In this document: positions 7,493-14,910 of the stretch, one piece after another
Layout of the letters: every line of letters starts with the position of its first letter
How positions within the stretch are numbered: position 1 is the stretch's first letter
DNA from: Moraxellaceae bacterium
GTDB lineage: Bacteria > Pseudomonadota > Gammaproteobacteria > Pseudomonadales > Moraxellaceae
Direction: 5' to 3'
NCBI GenBank assembly: GCA_014378805.1
Contig: JACMMY010000035.1
Coordinates: 1-20,092, forward strand
DNA length: 20,092 nt
The notes under the pieces: model-generated
Seen by the model: only the letters and a program-made list of their open reading frames with translations
Databases searched by the model: none
Told to the model about the DNA's origin: nothing
Made by a program: the position numbers and the translations under genes

Positions 7493-7624
7493 GCGTAGGT
7501 TGGGCAGACGCAGGAAGCCCAACAATATATTGGATTAAAGAAGTTATTTTAATTTAAACGAACAACAATCACATAATCGTTGGGCTTCGTTCCTCAGCAC
7601 CAACCTACCAAGCCCAACTTACGC
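7493..7624. repeat. 132-bp intergenic repeat with 13-bp terminal inverted repeats (copy 1, MITE/REP-like)
   Basis: The ends GCGTAGGTTGGGC (7493-7505) and GCCCAACTTACGC (7612-7624) are inverted repeats with 12 of 13 positions matching. Each half also folds on itself: GTTGGGC 7499-7505 with GCCCAAC 7517-7523, and GTTGGGC 7579-7585 with GCCCAAC 7612-7618. Related copies occur at 17388-17501 (whole) and 16862-16903 (right half only), all in the same orientation. The shared core is GCTTCGTTCCTCAGCA. No coding capacity is visible. Together with copy B of the direct repeat it fills the gap 7466-7749. Confidence 0.82.
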
Positions 7625-7628
7625 GCGT

Positions 7629-7690
7629 TTTATAATCATGTGCTTAGGCATACAAAGTTAAGTAACATCAATCCAGCTAAAAAATCAATT
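7629..7690 (+). repeat. Direct repeat, copy B (leader of small membrane protein gene)
   Basis: Matches copy A at 6197-6260: 23 identical bases at the start, then a diverged tail sharing TAACATCA and TCCAG. It begins 5 bp after the inverted-repeat element and ends about 60 bp before the gene at 7750. It includes TATAAT, a possible -10. Confidence 0.75.
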
Positions 7691-7749
7691 ATGGTATAGG
7701 TATTTCAGAGTTTGGCGCAATACGCTAGCTAATGATATGGAGGTAAGTT

Positions 7750-8007
7750 ATGGATGATCTGGTCGTGATTATTATGGGTGTGTTTATTGCTAACTACAAA
7801 ACGGAAGAGCACCCATTTTTAACCTGTTTTTTGAAAGCTTTTTTGATTGCATTACTTGCCTTTTTATATGGTATAGGAAAGGACTTTGTGGATAGTGTGT
7901 TTTCTGTTGATCGCACAATATTTTCATTAAAGTTGGCAATGGTGCTATGGCTAGTATTATCACTTTTATTAATATTTATTGAGTTTATTTTTAGTTTTCG
8001 TAAATGA
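7750..8007 (+). CDS. Small hypothetical membrane protein, 85 residues
   Basis: I do not recognise the family. The start is well supported: GGAGG six bases before the ATG at 7750. The sequence has a hydrophobic N-terminal stretch (about 4-13), a membrane helix near 26-43 (FLKAFLIALLAFLYGIG), a short polar stretch KDFVDSVFSVDR, and a second helix near 58-82 ending in FSFRK. That suggests a two-helix hairpin with a basic cytoplasmic tail. It is AT-rich, follows the two repeat elements, and is closed by a terminator at 8048-8071, so it looks like a single-gene acquired unit. An orphan immunity or small stress membrane protein is possible, without direct evidence. Confidence 0.7.
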   Translation: MDDLVVIIMGVFIANYKTEEHPFLTCFLKAFLIALLAFLYGIGKDFVDSVFSVDRTIFSLKLAMVLWLVLSLLLIFIEFIFSFRK

Positions 8008-8047
8008 AGCTTTTTACAAAGCCAGCTCGCTTCTCCTATAAAACATG

Positions 8048-8071
8048 AAACCCGCCAAAGTAGGCGGGTTT
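8048..8071. terminator. Bidirectional rho-independent terminator
   Basis: AAACCCGCC (8048-8056) pairs with GGCGGGTTT (8063-8071) around a 6-base loop, followed by TTATT. It separates the small membrane protein gene from converging panD. Confidence 0.9.
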
Positions 8072-8100
8072 TATTGAATCTGGGTTCTTTCTAAAAAAGA

Positions 8101-8481
8101 TTAAGCAACTTGCACAGGAATGATATTCGCAGTGTGGCTGACGGTGTTATCCGCGTTGCAGTACACTAACTGTGGTTTGAAGTTGATCAGTTCACGTGCT
8201 TCGTAGTTTGCATAGGCAGCAATAATGACGATGTCGCCAACATCTGCACGGTGTGCAGCAGCGCCATTGACCGAAATGATGCCTGAACCTTCTTCGCCGC
8301 GAATTGCGTACGTGGTAAAACGCGTACCACTGGTGACGTTATAGATTTGAATTTGTTCGTATTCAAGAATACCTGCTAAATCCAACAAATTACCGTCAAT
8401 TGCACATGATCCCTCATAATGCACTTCTGCATGAGTGACGCGTGCGCGATGGATTTTACATTTTAACATCGTAGTTTGCAT
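8101..8481 (-). CDS. panD: Aspartate 1-decarboxylase PanD
   Basis: Pyruvoyl-dependent enzyme that makes beta-alanine from L-aspartate for pantothenate and coenzyme A. The 126-residue proenzyme shows the self-cleavage site HYEGSCAID with Gly24-Ser25; Ser25 becomes the pyruvoyl group. The N-terminal MLKCKIHRARVTHA and the downstream YAIRGEEGSGIISVNGAAAH and GDIVIIAAYA segments are typical, and length matches E. coli. The ATG at 8481 has GGAG about nine bases upstream. It is read alone, 174 bp beyond pth, with converging neighbours separated by the terminator at 8048-8071. Confidence 0.96.
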   Translation of the reverse strand: MQTTMLKCKIHRARVTHAEVHYEGSCAIDGNLLDLAGILEYEQIQIYNVTSGTRFTTYAIRGEEGSGIISVNGAAAHRADVGDIVIIAAYANYEARELINFKPQLVYCNADNTVSHTANIIPVQVA

Positions 8482-8655
8482 GGCGATGATCTCCGTGGGA
8501 GTAGGGCCAGATAGTACAAGAAGTACACGTCATCATTAGAAGCAACGATTTACGGTTCGCATTGTGCACATTATGGCTGGCTTGTACAACATTTAACCGC
8601 TAAATATTGCGACAAAACATTAAAATAAAATCTACTTCACTGATTTTAAACTAGA

Positions 8656-9249
8656 TTAACTTGGTTTGAAACCATTTAATTGACTCATGGCACGAGCAAT
8701 ATCACCCTGCACAATCATCGGGGTTAGACGTAAAGCTTCATCCAGTGCTTGATCGAGCAAATCTTGCTCAATTTTAGGCGCACGACCTAAAACATGCCCA
8801 TGTACCTTATCTTTGTGGCCAGGGTGACCAATTCCAATCCTCAAGCGATGAAAATCATGACCCATATGCGGAACAATGTCGCGTAGACCATTATGACCGC
8901 CATGACCGCCACCTGTTTTCAAGCGGATACAGCCTGAAGGCAAGTCCAAGTCATCATGAGCAATGAGAATATTCGCGGGGCCGATCTGAAAAAACTTCGC
9001 CATAGGTACAACGGATTTGCCTGATAAATTCATGAACGTGGAGGGTAGTAATAACCGCACATCATGACCATCAATTAAACCGCGTCCCGTGAGACCAGAA
9101 AAACGACTTTCTGTCTTAAGGGTAATGTTAAAACGCTGGGCAATGGCTTCTACATACCAAAACCCAGCGTTATGACGAGTCTGAGCATATTCCATTCCCG
9201 GATTGCCCAGCCCAACGATCAGGGAAATACTCGTTTTTTCTTTAGACAT
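8656..9249 (-). CDS. pth: Peptidyl-tRNA hydrolase Pth
   Basis: Cleaves the ester bond of peptidyl-tRNAs dropped from stalled ribosomes, recycling tRNA. The 197 residues include IVGLGNPG (11-18) with substrate-binding Asn16, RHNAGF with catalytic His26, FMNLSGKSV (72-80), and AHDDLDLPSG around 97-106 carrying the Asp that activates the His. GHNGLRDI and LRIGIGHPG complete the family pattern. It follows rplY by 18 bp on the same strand, an rplY-pth pairing common in bacteria that ties two translation functions. No strong ribosome site is seen. Confidence 0.97.
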   Translation of the reverse strand: MSKEKTSISLIVGLGNPGMEYAQTRHNAGFWYVEAIAQRFNITLKTESRFSGLTGRGLIDGHDVRLLLPSTFMNLSGKSVVPMAKFFQIGPANILIAHDDLDLPSGCIRLKTGGGHGGHNGLRDIVPHMGHDFHRLRIGIGHPGHKDKVHGHVLGRAPKIEQDLLDQALDEALRLTPMIVQGDIARAMSQLNGFKPS

Positions 9250-9267
9250 TGCTAGAGAGCGTACTAA

Positions 9268-9888
9268 TTATTCAGCAGCTTCAGCTTCGTCAGCTTTTTG
9301 GCCTTTTGGCAAGTGAATGCTTGCGATTGGCAAATCATGGCTGTCTGCGCCGTGGCTCAATTGAGTCAACTTAACGCCTTTAGGCAGTTTGATGTCTGAC
9401 AAATGTAGAACCTGATCAAGCACAGCTGCGCTGAGATCAACTTCGATGAATTCTGGCAAGTTAGCTGGCAATGTACGTACTTCTACATCACTTACAGTGA
9501 TCGACAATTGACCGCCTTGTTGCTTCACGCCAACCGCTGTATCTTGGTTGGTGAAGTGCAATGGAACACGAACAGTGATGTCATGTGTTGCATCGATGCG
9601 ATAAAAGTCAGCATGCATTGGGGTGTTTTTTGCTGGATGGCGTTGCAACGCTTTCAAGATGACTTGTTCGCTTTTGCCATCAACGTTCAACGTCAAAACG
9701 TGTGAATAAAACGCTTCGCTTTCCAATGCTTTAACCAATTCATTCAAACGAATGCTGATTGATTGTGCAGCAGCAGTGCCACCGTAAATCACGCCTGGTA
9801 CGAGGTTTGTGTGACGCAGGCGGCGGCTCGCACCCTTCCCTTGCAAGTCACGGGCTTGAACGTTCAAGCTGAAATCTGTAGTGCTCAT
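9268..9888 (-). CDS. rplY: Large ribosomal subunit protein bL25, long CTC/TL5 form
   Basis: 5S rRNA-binding protein of the large subunit. At 206 residues it is the two-domain CTC/TL5 form rather than the ~94-residue E. coli L25. The N-terminal domain has GKGASRRLRHTNLVPGVIYGG (about 17-37) and LKALQRHPAKNTPMHADFYRI; the C-terminal beta domain (from about 100) has VKQQGGQLSITVSDVEVRTLPANLPEFIEVDLS, and the tail is acidic and Ala-rich. AGGA lies six bases before the ATG. It sits 141 bp after prs, and that gap holds three hairpins. Confidence 0.96.
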   Translation of the reverse strand: MSTTDFSLNVQARDLQGKGASRRLRHTNLVPGVIYGGTAAAQSISIRLNELVKALESEAFYSHVLTLNVDGKSEQVILKALQRHPAKNTPMHADFYRIDATHDITVRVPLHFTNQDTAVGVKQQGGQLSITVSDVEVRTLPANLPEFIEVDLSAAVLDQVLHLSDIKLPKGVKLTQLSHGADSHDLPIASIHLPKGQKADEAEAAE

Positions 9889-9914
9889 GGTATTTCCTAA
9901 ATAAACAACAGTTT

Positions 9915-9996
9915 AAAGTCTCAAAAAATCGAGGCTTTAGTTAGTAAAATGCCGAACTTGCGACCAGTTCGGCGAGGTTAAACGAGTTGCCTCGTT
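9915..9996 (-). promoter_or_regulatory. Three consecutive hairpins in the prs-rplY gap
   Basis: Three stems fall in the 5' leader of rplY: 9981-9986 with 9991-9996 (AACGAG/CTCGTT, 4-base loop); 9951-9958 with 9966-9973 (GCCGAACT/AGTTCGGC, perfect 8 bp); and 9915-9922 with 9931-9938 (8 positions, one C-A mismatch when read on the minus strand). None has a clean T-run downstream on the minus strand. They could attenuate read-through, protect an RNA end, or form a leader for L25 control. Confidence 0.5.
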
Positions 9997-10029
9997 CAAT
10001 TCATAAATATTTTGTAATCTAATAAAAGA

Positions 10030-10983
10030 TTAAAGCAGTTCGAACATCGCGCTGATGGATTCTTCGTTATTGATACGACGAATCGTTTCTGCGAGTAAGC
10101 TTGAAATGCTGATTTGGCGAACTTTGCCACAATCGCGTGCTGCTTGGCTCAGTGGAATAGTATCCGCAACCACTAACTCATCAATCGGGGAGCCATTCAA
10201 ATTATCAATCGCTGCGCCTGATAAAACAGGGTGTGTACAGTAAGCGATGACACTGCGTGCGCCATGTTCTTTCAGCGCTGCCGCTGCTTTACACAATGTG
10301 CCAGCGGTATCCACCATGTCATCAACAATCACACAATCACGACCAGCCACATCACCAATGATATGCATCACTTGTGCTTCATTTGCGCGTAGACGGCGTT
10401 TATCAATAATAGCGAGTTCAATATCACCCAATTGCTTCGCAACTGCACGTGCACGAACTACACCGCCAATATCTGGGGATACAACAATCAAATTGCTGTT
10501 GTCACCACGTTTCTTGAGGTCAGCCAAAAGAACCGGTGAGCCGTAGATGTTATCAACTGGAATATCAAAGAAGCCTTGGATTTGATCGGCATGGAGATCC
10601 ATGGTTAACACACGATCAATACCCACAATACTCAACATGTCCGCAACCACTTTGGCGCTAATTGGTACACGTGCTGAACGTGGACGACGATCTTGGCGTG
10701 CGTAACCGAAGTAAGGCAGAACTGCTGTAATACGACCCGCACTAGCACGACGAAGCGCATCAGCCATGACCAAGATTTCCATCAGGTTATCATTGGTAGG
10801 CGCACAAGTAGGCTGCAAAATGAATACATCTTTACCGCGTACGTTTTCGGTGATTTCAACAGCGATTTCGCCGTCAGAGAAACGTGTAACAGATGCTGCG
10901 CCGAGTGGCACATGAAGATGACTTGCGACTTTTTGCGCCAAGTCAGGATGAGCGTTGCCAGTGAAAATGACGAGATTTGGCAT
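10030..10983 (-). CDS. prs: Ribose-phosphate pyrophosphokinase
   Basis: Makes PRPP from ribose 5-phosphate and ATP, feeding purine, pyrimidine, histidine, tryptophan and NAD synthesis. The 317 residues carry FSDGEIAVEI (35-44), the ATP-site ARQDRRPRSARVPISAK (95-111), metal/catalytic MDLHADQIQGFF (128-139), the flexible-loop DKRR (194-197), and the PRPP-binding signature CVIVDDMVDTAGT (217-229). All key residues are present and length is typical. AAGGA lies seven bases before the ATG. It follows the tRNA-Gln pair and precedes rplY, the order also known from Pseudomonas. Confidence 0.98.
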   Translation of the reverse strand: MPNLVIFTGNAHPDLAQKVASHLHVPLGAASVTRFSDGEIAVEITENVRGKDVFILQPTCAPTNDNLMEILVMADALRRASAGRITAVLPYFGYARQDRRPRSARVPISAKVVADMLSIVGIDRVLTMDLHADQIQGFFDIPVDNIYGSPVLLADLKKRGDNSNLIVVSPDIGGVVRARAVAKQLGDIELAIIDKRRLRANEAQVMHIIGDVAGRDCVIVDDMVDTAGTLCKAAAALKEHGARSVIAYCTHPVLSGAAIDNLNGSPIDELVVADTIPLSQAARDCGKVRQISISSLLAETIRRINNEESISAMFELL

Positions 10984-11033
10984 GACTCAATCCTTAATGA
11001 AAGGCAAAAAAATAGAAGCAGAATGAAGAAGAT

Positions 11034-11052
11034 GTCTTTAATAAGAAAAGAC
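11034..11052 (-). terminator. Hairpin between tRNA-Gln and prs (weak terminator or attenuator)
   Basis: GTCTTT (11034-11039) pairs with AAAGAC (11047-11052) around seven bases, 15 bp past the tRNA CCA end. The run after it on the minus strand is pyrimidine-rich but not a clean T-tract, so read-through into prs is plausible. Confidence 0.35.
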
Positions 11053-11066
11053 AGTACAGCAAAATA

Positions 11067-11142
11067 TGGTAGGGGCGGCTGGACTCGAACCAACGGATGT
11101 CAGGATCAAAACCTGATGCCTTACCAACTTGGCGACGCCCCT
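11067..11142 (-). tRNA. tRNA-Gln (anticodon UUG), copy 1
   Basis: 76 nt including encoded CCA. Acceptor arms AGGGGCG/CGCCCCT pair fully, the anticodon loop is TTTTGAT with anticodon TTG, and the T-loop is TTCGAGT. Identical along its whole length to the copy at 11309-11384. It has its own strong promoter just upstream. Its wobble U34 is a target of MnmA at the left end of the window. Confidence 0.97.
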
Positions 11143-11154
11143 ATAGCGGCGGAA

Positions 11155-11183
11155 ACTATAGTGATTTGATGTTTGATTGTCAA
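11155..11183 (-). promoter_or_regulatory. Sigma70 promoter of tRNA-Gln copy 1
   Basis: On the minus strand TTGACA (11178-11183) and TATAGT (11155-11160) are separated by exactly 17 bp. The following TTTCCGCCGC is a GC-rich discriminator, the pattern expected for stringently controlled stable-RNA promoters. Transcription would start only a few bases before the mature 5' end at 11142. Confidence 0.85.
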
Positions 11184-11308
11184 GAAAAAACAGTTTAAAT
11201 TCTGAAATTTCTTCACGAGTCTTCACCATCACTTATTTATTACAACAGGAAATTTTGTTGCCAAAAAAACTGTGTATTTCCGTTCTTGATTGATGTGTTC
11301 AGATTACA

Positions 11309-11384
11309 TGGTAGGGGCGGCTGGACTCGAACCAACGGATGTCAGGATCAAAACCTGATGCCTTACCAACTTGGCGACGCCCCT
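11309..11384 (-). tRNA. tRNA-Gln (anticodon UUG), copy 2
   Basis: Same 76-nt sequence as copy 1, with encoded CCA, anticodon TTG and complete cloverleaf pairing. It lies 60 bp after the ispE stop and 166 bp before copy 1. The spacer between the two copies (11143-11308) shows no gene; a T7 run follows this copy without a clear hairpin. Confidence 0.97.
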
Positions 11385-11443
11385 GTTGCATGTACTCGAA
11401 CTAGCCAATTTGTTTGTTTGCACAAGCTCATTGACGGGGCGCA

Positions 11444-11472
11444 ACTATAACAAATTTATTGCAGAATGCACA
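11444..11472 (-). promoter_or_regulatory. Probable promoter of tRNA-Gln copy 2, overlapping the ispE stop
   Basis: TATAGT (11444-11449) on the minus strand is followed by GC-rich TGCGCCCCGTC, as in copy 1. The best -35 at 17-bp spacing is TGTGCA (11467-11472), only 3 of 6 matches. The -10 contains the TAG stop of ispE (11445-11447). Confidence 0.55.
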
Positions 11473-12320
11473 GGCGATTGCCCAATTCCTGAACAAACGA
11501 ATCCATTAAAAGGTGATTGTTTGAGTATTTTATCGGCAAACGCACGTGTAGGTGTGACGAGAAACACGCAAGCACCCGTTCCAGTCAGTTGCGGAGCTTC
11601 AAAAAGCTCAGGAGAATGTTGCTGAATACTTTCTAAAAACTGCAACGCTTGATTGACTTCTGGGTAGAGTTTACGGACAACAATGGCGCAATCGTTATGG
11701 GTTCTTTTCTCGATCTGTTGATTTTGAACTTCAGCCAAAAAATCTGCTGGTTCAATTGTTTTTGTGTCGCGCGGTAAGTCTGCATTGTTAAAAATTTCAG
11801 CGGTACTAACGAAGCAATTCGGTGTTAATACGACAAAATGTGTTTCTGGTAGCGTAATTGGTTGCAAGATTTCACCGACACCTTCAGCCCATGCGTTTTT
11901 CCCACGAACGAAAACTGGAACATCCGCACCCAGTTTTAACCCCAACTTTGCCAGTTCATCAATACTCAACCCTGTTTGCCATAGATGATTCAGTGCCAGC
12001 AATGCAGTTGCTGCATCAGAAGAGCCGCCGCCTAAACCGCCACCCATTGGAAGATTTTTTTCCAATGTGATTTTTGCGCCTTTCGTACAACCACTGGTTG
12101 TTTGTAATAATCGAGCCGCACGAATAATTAAATTATCGTTGGATGGAAAAGGTAAATCACTGATTAGTTCTAATGAATCATGATCTTCAAAGCTCAACCA
12201 ATCCATCTGGTCTATGATCTGGAAAACCGTTTGCAGAAGGTGATAACCATCAGCACGTCTCCCCGTGATATGTAGGAAGCGATTCAGTTTAGCAGGGGCT
12301 GGTAAACGTAATACGGTCAC
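11445..12320 (-). CDS. ispE: 4-diphosphocytidyl-2-C-methyl-D-erythritol kinase IspE
   Basis: GHMP-family kinase that phosphorylates CDP-methylerythritol in the non-mevalonate (MEP) isoprenoid pathway. The 291 residues include APAKLNRFLHI with Lys11, DGYHLLQTVFQ (24-34), the ATP-binding loop LPMGGGLGGGSSDAA (90-104), LGADVPVF with the catalytic Asp near 133, and the C-terminal TGTGACVF motif. The start is GTG at 12320, overlapping the lolB stop by four bases (GTGA), so translation should be coupled to lolB. The stop lies inside a likely tRNA promoter -10. Confidence 0.96.
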   Translation of the reverse strand: MTVLRLPAPAKLNRFLHITGRRADGYHLLQTVFQIIDQMDWLSFEDHDSLELISDLPFPSNDNLIIRAARLLQTTSGCTKGAKITLEKNLPMGGGLGGGSSDAATALLALNHLWQTGLSIDELAKLGLKLGADVPVFVRGKNAWAEGVGEILQPITLPETHFVVLTPNCFVSTAEIFNNADLPRDTKTIEPADFLAEVQNQQIEKRTHNDCAIVVRKLYPEVNQALQFLESIQQHSPELFEAPQLTGTGACVFLVTPTRAFADKILKQSPFNGFVCSGIGQSPVHSAINLL

Positions 12321-13000
12321 GGCGCGGTACTCTGTTGCGTTGTTTGAATTGTAGGTGCTGCCTCGCGCTGAATGGTGAGAGTCACTTTATTGTGGGTTGT
12401 TGGATCTGTTGGGTCTGCGATTTGATTCATCACCAAACGATTTGGGTATTTCATTTGAGATTGATCATCGTAATTGAATACGACATCCCAACCGCCTTCA
12501 TTTAAGGTTTGCAGGCGGTTTTGCATGTCTCGTTTTGCTGCGCTATCTGCGTTCGCTGATTGACCGTCAATCCAATACGGCAAATAAGAAATAGGCGCTT
12601 GCCACCCGGTCGCGCGTTCCAATAACTCTTCTGGCGTCGATGCTTCTATAAGTCCAGTTTTTGCACTTTGTAAGGTAACGTGATCGGGAATACCTTGGAT
12701 ATGAGTCTGTCCAATGCCGAGTGCACCCGTCAGATCAATCGCGAAACGTTCGCCGTCTTGCGACCACGCATAAAATGCACTGCCAGATTGTTTCGCAGTT
12801 CGAACACCAATCTTTCCAGTGATGCTGAAATGAATTGAAGTTGGAGTGATTGCAGCGACAGTAGTTGGTGTCGTCAGTAATTCCGTTGGCGGCAATGTTG
12901 GCAGTGTCGGTGGACGTAACGTTTGGCACGCTGTTAATGCTGCAAATAAAGGGAAGACCGCCGCAGTTTTAAATTTTTTAGAAAACATATTGTGATTCAT
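12317..13000 (-). CDS. lolB: Outer-membrane lipoprotein receptor LolB
   Basis: Receives lipoproteins from periplasmic LolA and inserts them in the outer membrane inner leaflet; itself a lipoprotein. The 227 residues start with a basic region and hydrophobic stretch ending in the lipobox LTAC, with Cys25 as lipidation site and Gln at +2, which avoids the Asp inner-membrane retention signal. The Thr/Pro-rich linker (about 27-55) is long. The beta-barrel-like part reads SITGKIGVRTAKQSGSAFYAWSQ, LTGALGIGQTHI, and ATGWQAPISYLPYWIDG, as in LolB. The C-terminal VTLTIQREAAPTIQTTQQSTAP is probably disordered. Located 30 bp after the TPR gene and 4-nt overlapping ispE. Confidence 0.92.
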   Translation of the reverse strand: MNHNMFSKKFKTAAVFPLFAALTACQTLRPPTLPTLPPTELLTTPTTVAAITPTSIHFSITGKIGVRTAKQSGSAFYAWSQDGERFAIDLTGALGIGQTHIQGIPDHVTLQSAKTGLIEASTPEELLERATGWQAPISYLPYWIDGQSANADSAAKRDMQNRLQTLNEGGWDVVFNYDDQSQMKYPNRLVMNQIADPTDPTTHNKVTLTIQREAAPTIQTTQQSTAP

Positions 13001-13030
13001 GATCTATGGTGGATCGCTTATTGGGGGTAG

Positions 13031-14767
13031 TTAATGGACGACAGTCGTAGTTTCAGTGATGGATGGTGTGCTTTTCAATAGTGGATTTGATGTGGTTTGT
13101 GGTGTGATCTGTCCAGCATCATCAAATTGGGCAATGATTTGTAGGTTGTTTGGAAAATGTGCTTTAAGTTCGGAAATCAACTGATAACGCTCATTGTCGT
13201 ATTTGTGATTGGTTGCCAATGCTGTAACAAGGTGAAAGCCGATGTTTAAGCTGGGTTCTGAGGTGTAGGCAGCTCGTAACGTTGCGATGGCATACGCATT
13301 GTCTTTTTGTAGCAAGGCGATATAGCCAAGTGTATCTAAGATTGCTGCTTGACTAGGTGCGAGTTTGTTGGCTCGTTCAGCCAGTGCACGCGCCTCGCTG
13401 AGCCGTCGATTCTGTTGTGCGAGCGCAAACGCATAAGCATTGAGATAAATCGGATTGTCAGGGCTAAGTGCTAATAGTTGTTCAGACTCACTGTCCAGTA
13501 GCGCACGTTCATCAGGGTGCAGCAACAAGATTCTCGCGTAAATCAGCTCAGGCTGATTCGGTAGGCTATTAATGGCTTCATCTAACAGTTTACGTGCAGT
13601 TTTGCTTTGATGATTATCTTTAAGTAATTGTGCCTGTAATAAATAGAGGAAGCTGGTTTGTTCAGGATGTTCGACACGTTCTTGGGTGAGATTGTTGAGT
13701 GCCTCGTCTAACTGATTATTGGCAACCATAATAATCGCCAGTTTCTTTTGTGCCTTACGATAGAGTTCATCGCCTTGAACTTTTTGGAAATAGCTAATCG
13801 CAACCACAATATGATTTTGACGTTCAGCCGCGATTCCTAGATAAAAATAGGCCTGATCGACATATTGATCAATGGTCAGAAGCTGTACCAGATAGCGCTC
13901 AGCATCCTGCATCCGTTGATTATCGATACTGACTAAGCCTGCTAATAATAGGATTTCACCATCATTATGCCAGCGCCGAGTCATTTGTTTGAGTCGTGAC
14001 ATTGCAAGTTGCGGCTGTTTATTATTTAGTAAAAAACGCACTTCAAACATTTGCAGACTTTTATTTTTCGGTTGGCGTTTGATTTCTTGTGTCAGCAGTT
14101 GTTGAACTTCCGCTGCTTTATTTTGACCAATTAAAATATTAGCTTTCAAAGTAATAAACGCAGTGACGCCGGGTTTTTTACGCAGTGCATTATTCACTTC
14201 ACGCAGTGCTTCATCAGGTTTGCCTGCCTGTACGAGCAGACCAGCTTTGAGTACCGAAAGCGATGGATTGTTATATTCTTTCAGGCTTTGCAGCGCAGCG
14301 AGTAGTGCAGTACGATCACGCTGATCATCTGGTGAAATGCCAACAATAATCCGATCTAGTGCAGCATCTGGATCATAACGGAGAATTTGATCGAGTGTTT
14401 GTGCTGCGAGTTGATAGTCGTGTGCCTTGAGCGACAAGTGCGCCATATAAAATAAAGCAGGGATATAGTTCGGATCAACTTCAACCCAATGTTTTGTAAT
14501 CGCTAAGCCGCCATTAATATCGTTATTTTCTAAAGCAACTGTTAATGCGCGTTCTAAAATTAAAGGATCTTTACTTTGGATTGCTTGTGCACGATAGAGC
14601 ACGACACCTTTGTCGGTCATACCGCGTGCTAAGGCAAGTTCGGCAGAAAACACATCCAACAACGCAGCCTGCGCAGTACTGGTCAGTATGGCAGTGAAGA
14701 AAATAGAGCGGCGAATCAGGGTTTTGTAATGAATGCAAAAAGACCTTGATAAATCCAATCGGAGCAA
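13031..14767 (-). CDS. Exported tetratricopeptide-repeat protein
   Basis: A 578-residue TPR-rich protein of unknown specific role. An N-terminal basic segment and hydrophobic stretch (about 17-34, ending STAQA|A) suggest export to the periplasm. Many 34-residue helical repeats follow, such as YIPALFYMAHLSLKAHDYQL, YLNAYAFALAQQNRRLSEAR and ILDTLGYIALLQKDNAYAIA, typical of scaffold or assembly proteins. The start is TTG at 14767 with GAGG five bases upstream; no ATG or GTG lies nearby in frame. The position between divergent hemA and lolB matches the TPR gene in that place in Pseudomonas. A role near lipoprotein or envelope assembly is inference from context. Confidence 0.87.
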   Translation of the reverse strand: MLRLDLSRSFCIHYKTLIRRSIFFTAILTSTAQAALLDVFSAELALARGMTDKGVVLYRAQAIQSKDPLILERALTVALENNDINGGLAITKHWVEVDPNYIPALFYMAHLSLKAHDYQLAAQTLDQILRYDPDAALDRIIVGISPDDQRDRTALLAALQSLKEYNNPSLSVLKAGLLVQAGKPDEALREVNNALRKKPGVTAFITLKANILIGQNKAAEVQQLLTQEIKRQPKNKSLQMFEVRFLLNNKQPQLAMSRLKQMTRRWHNDGEILLLAGLVSIDNQRMQDAERYLVQLLTIDQYVDQAYFYLGIAAERQNHIVVAISYFQKVQGDELYRKAQKKLAIIMVANNQLDEALNNLTQERVEHPEQTSFLYLLQAQLLKDNHQSKTARKLLDEAINSLPNQPELIYARILLLHPDERALLDSESEQLLALSPDNPIYLNAYAFALAQQNRRLSEARALAERANKLAPSQAAILDTLGYIALLQKDNAYAIATLRAAYTSEPSLNIGFHLVTALATNHKYDNERYQLISELKAHFPNNLQIIAQFDDAGQITPQTTSNPLLKSTPSITETTTVVH

Positions 14768-14910
14768 ACGAACCTCGCTATCTCATTGGTGATCTTCGTG
14801 AGAATCATATTCGGGGTAAATCATCATTGTGATTGCATTGATTATCATGAATCAAAAGTATTTCAATATCACAGTCTTTAACTGGCGCATTTGCAAAGCA
14901 ATGTTTGTAT

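Noticed and set aside
10693..11169. Long plus-strand open frame across the prs 5' end and tRNA-Gln
   Set aside because: It is antisense to prs and a tRNA gene, with no ribosome site or protein-like composition.
14838..14860. Possible Fur-like box (TGATAATCA core) upstream of hemA
   Set aside because: Only about 12 of 19 positions match the consensus when aligned by eye, which is too weak in AT-rich DNA to call.
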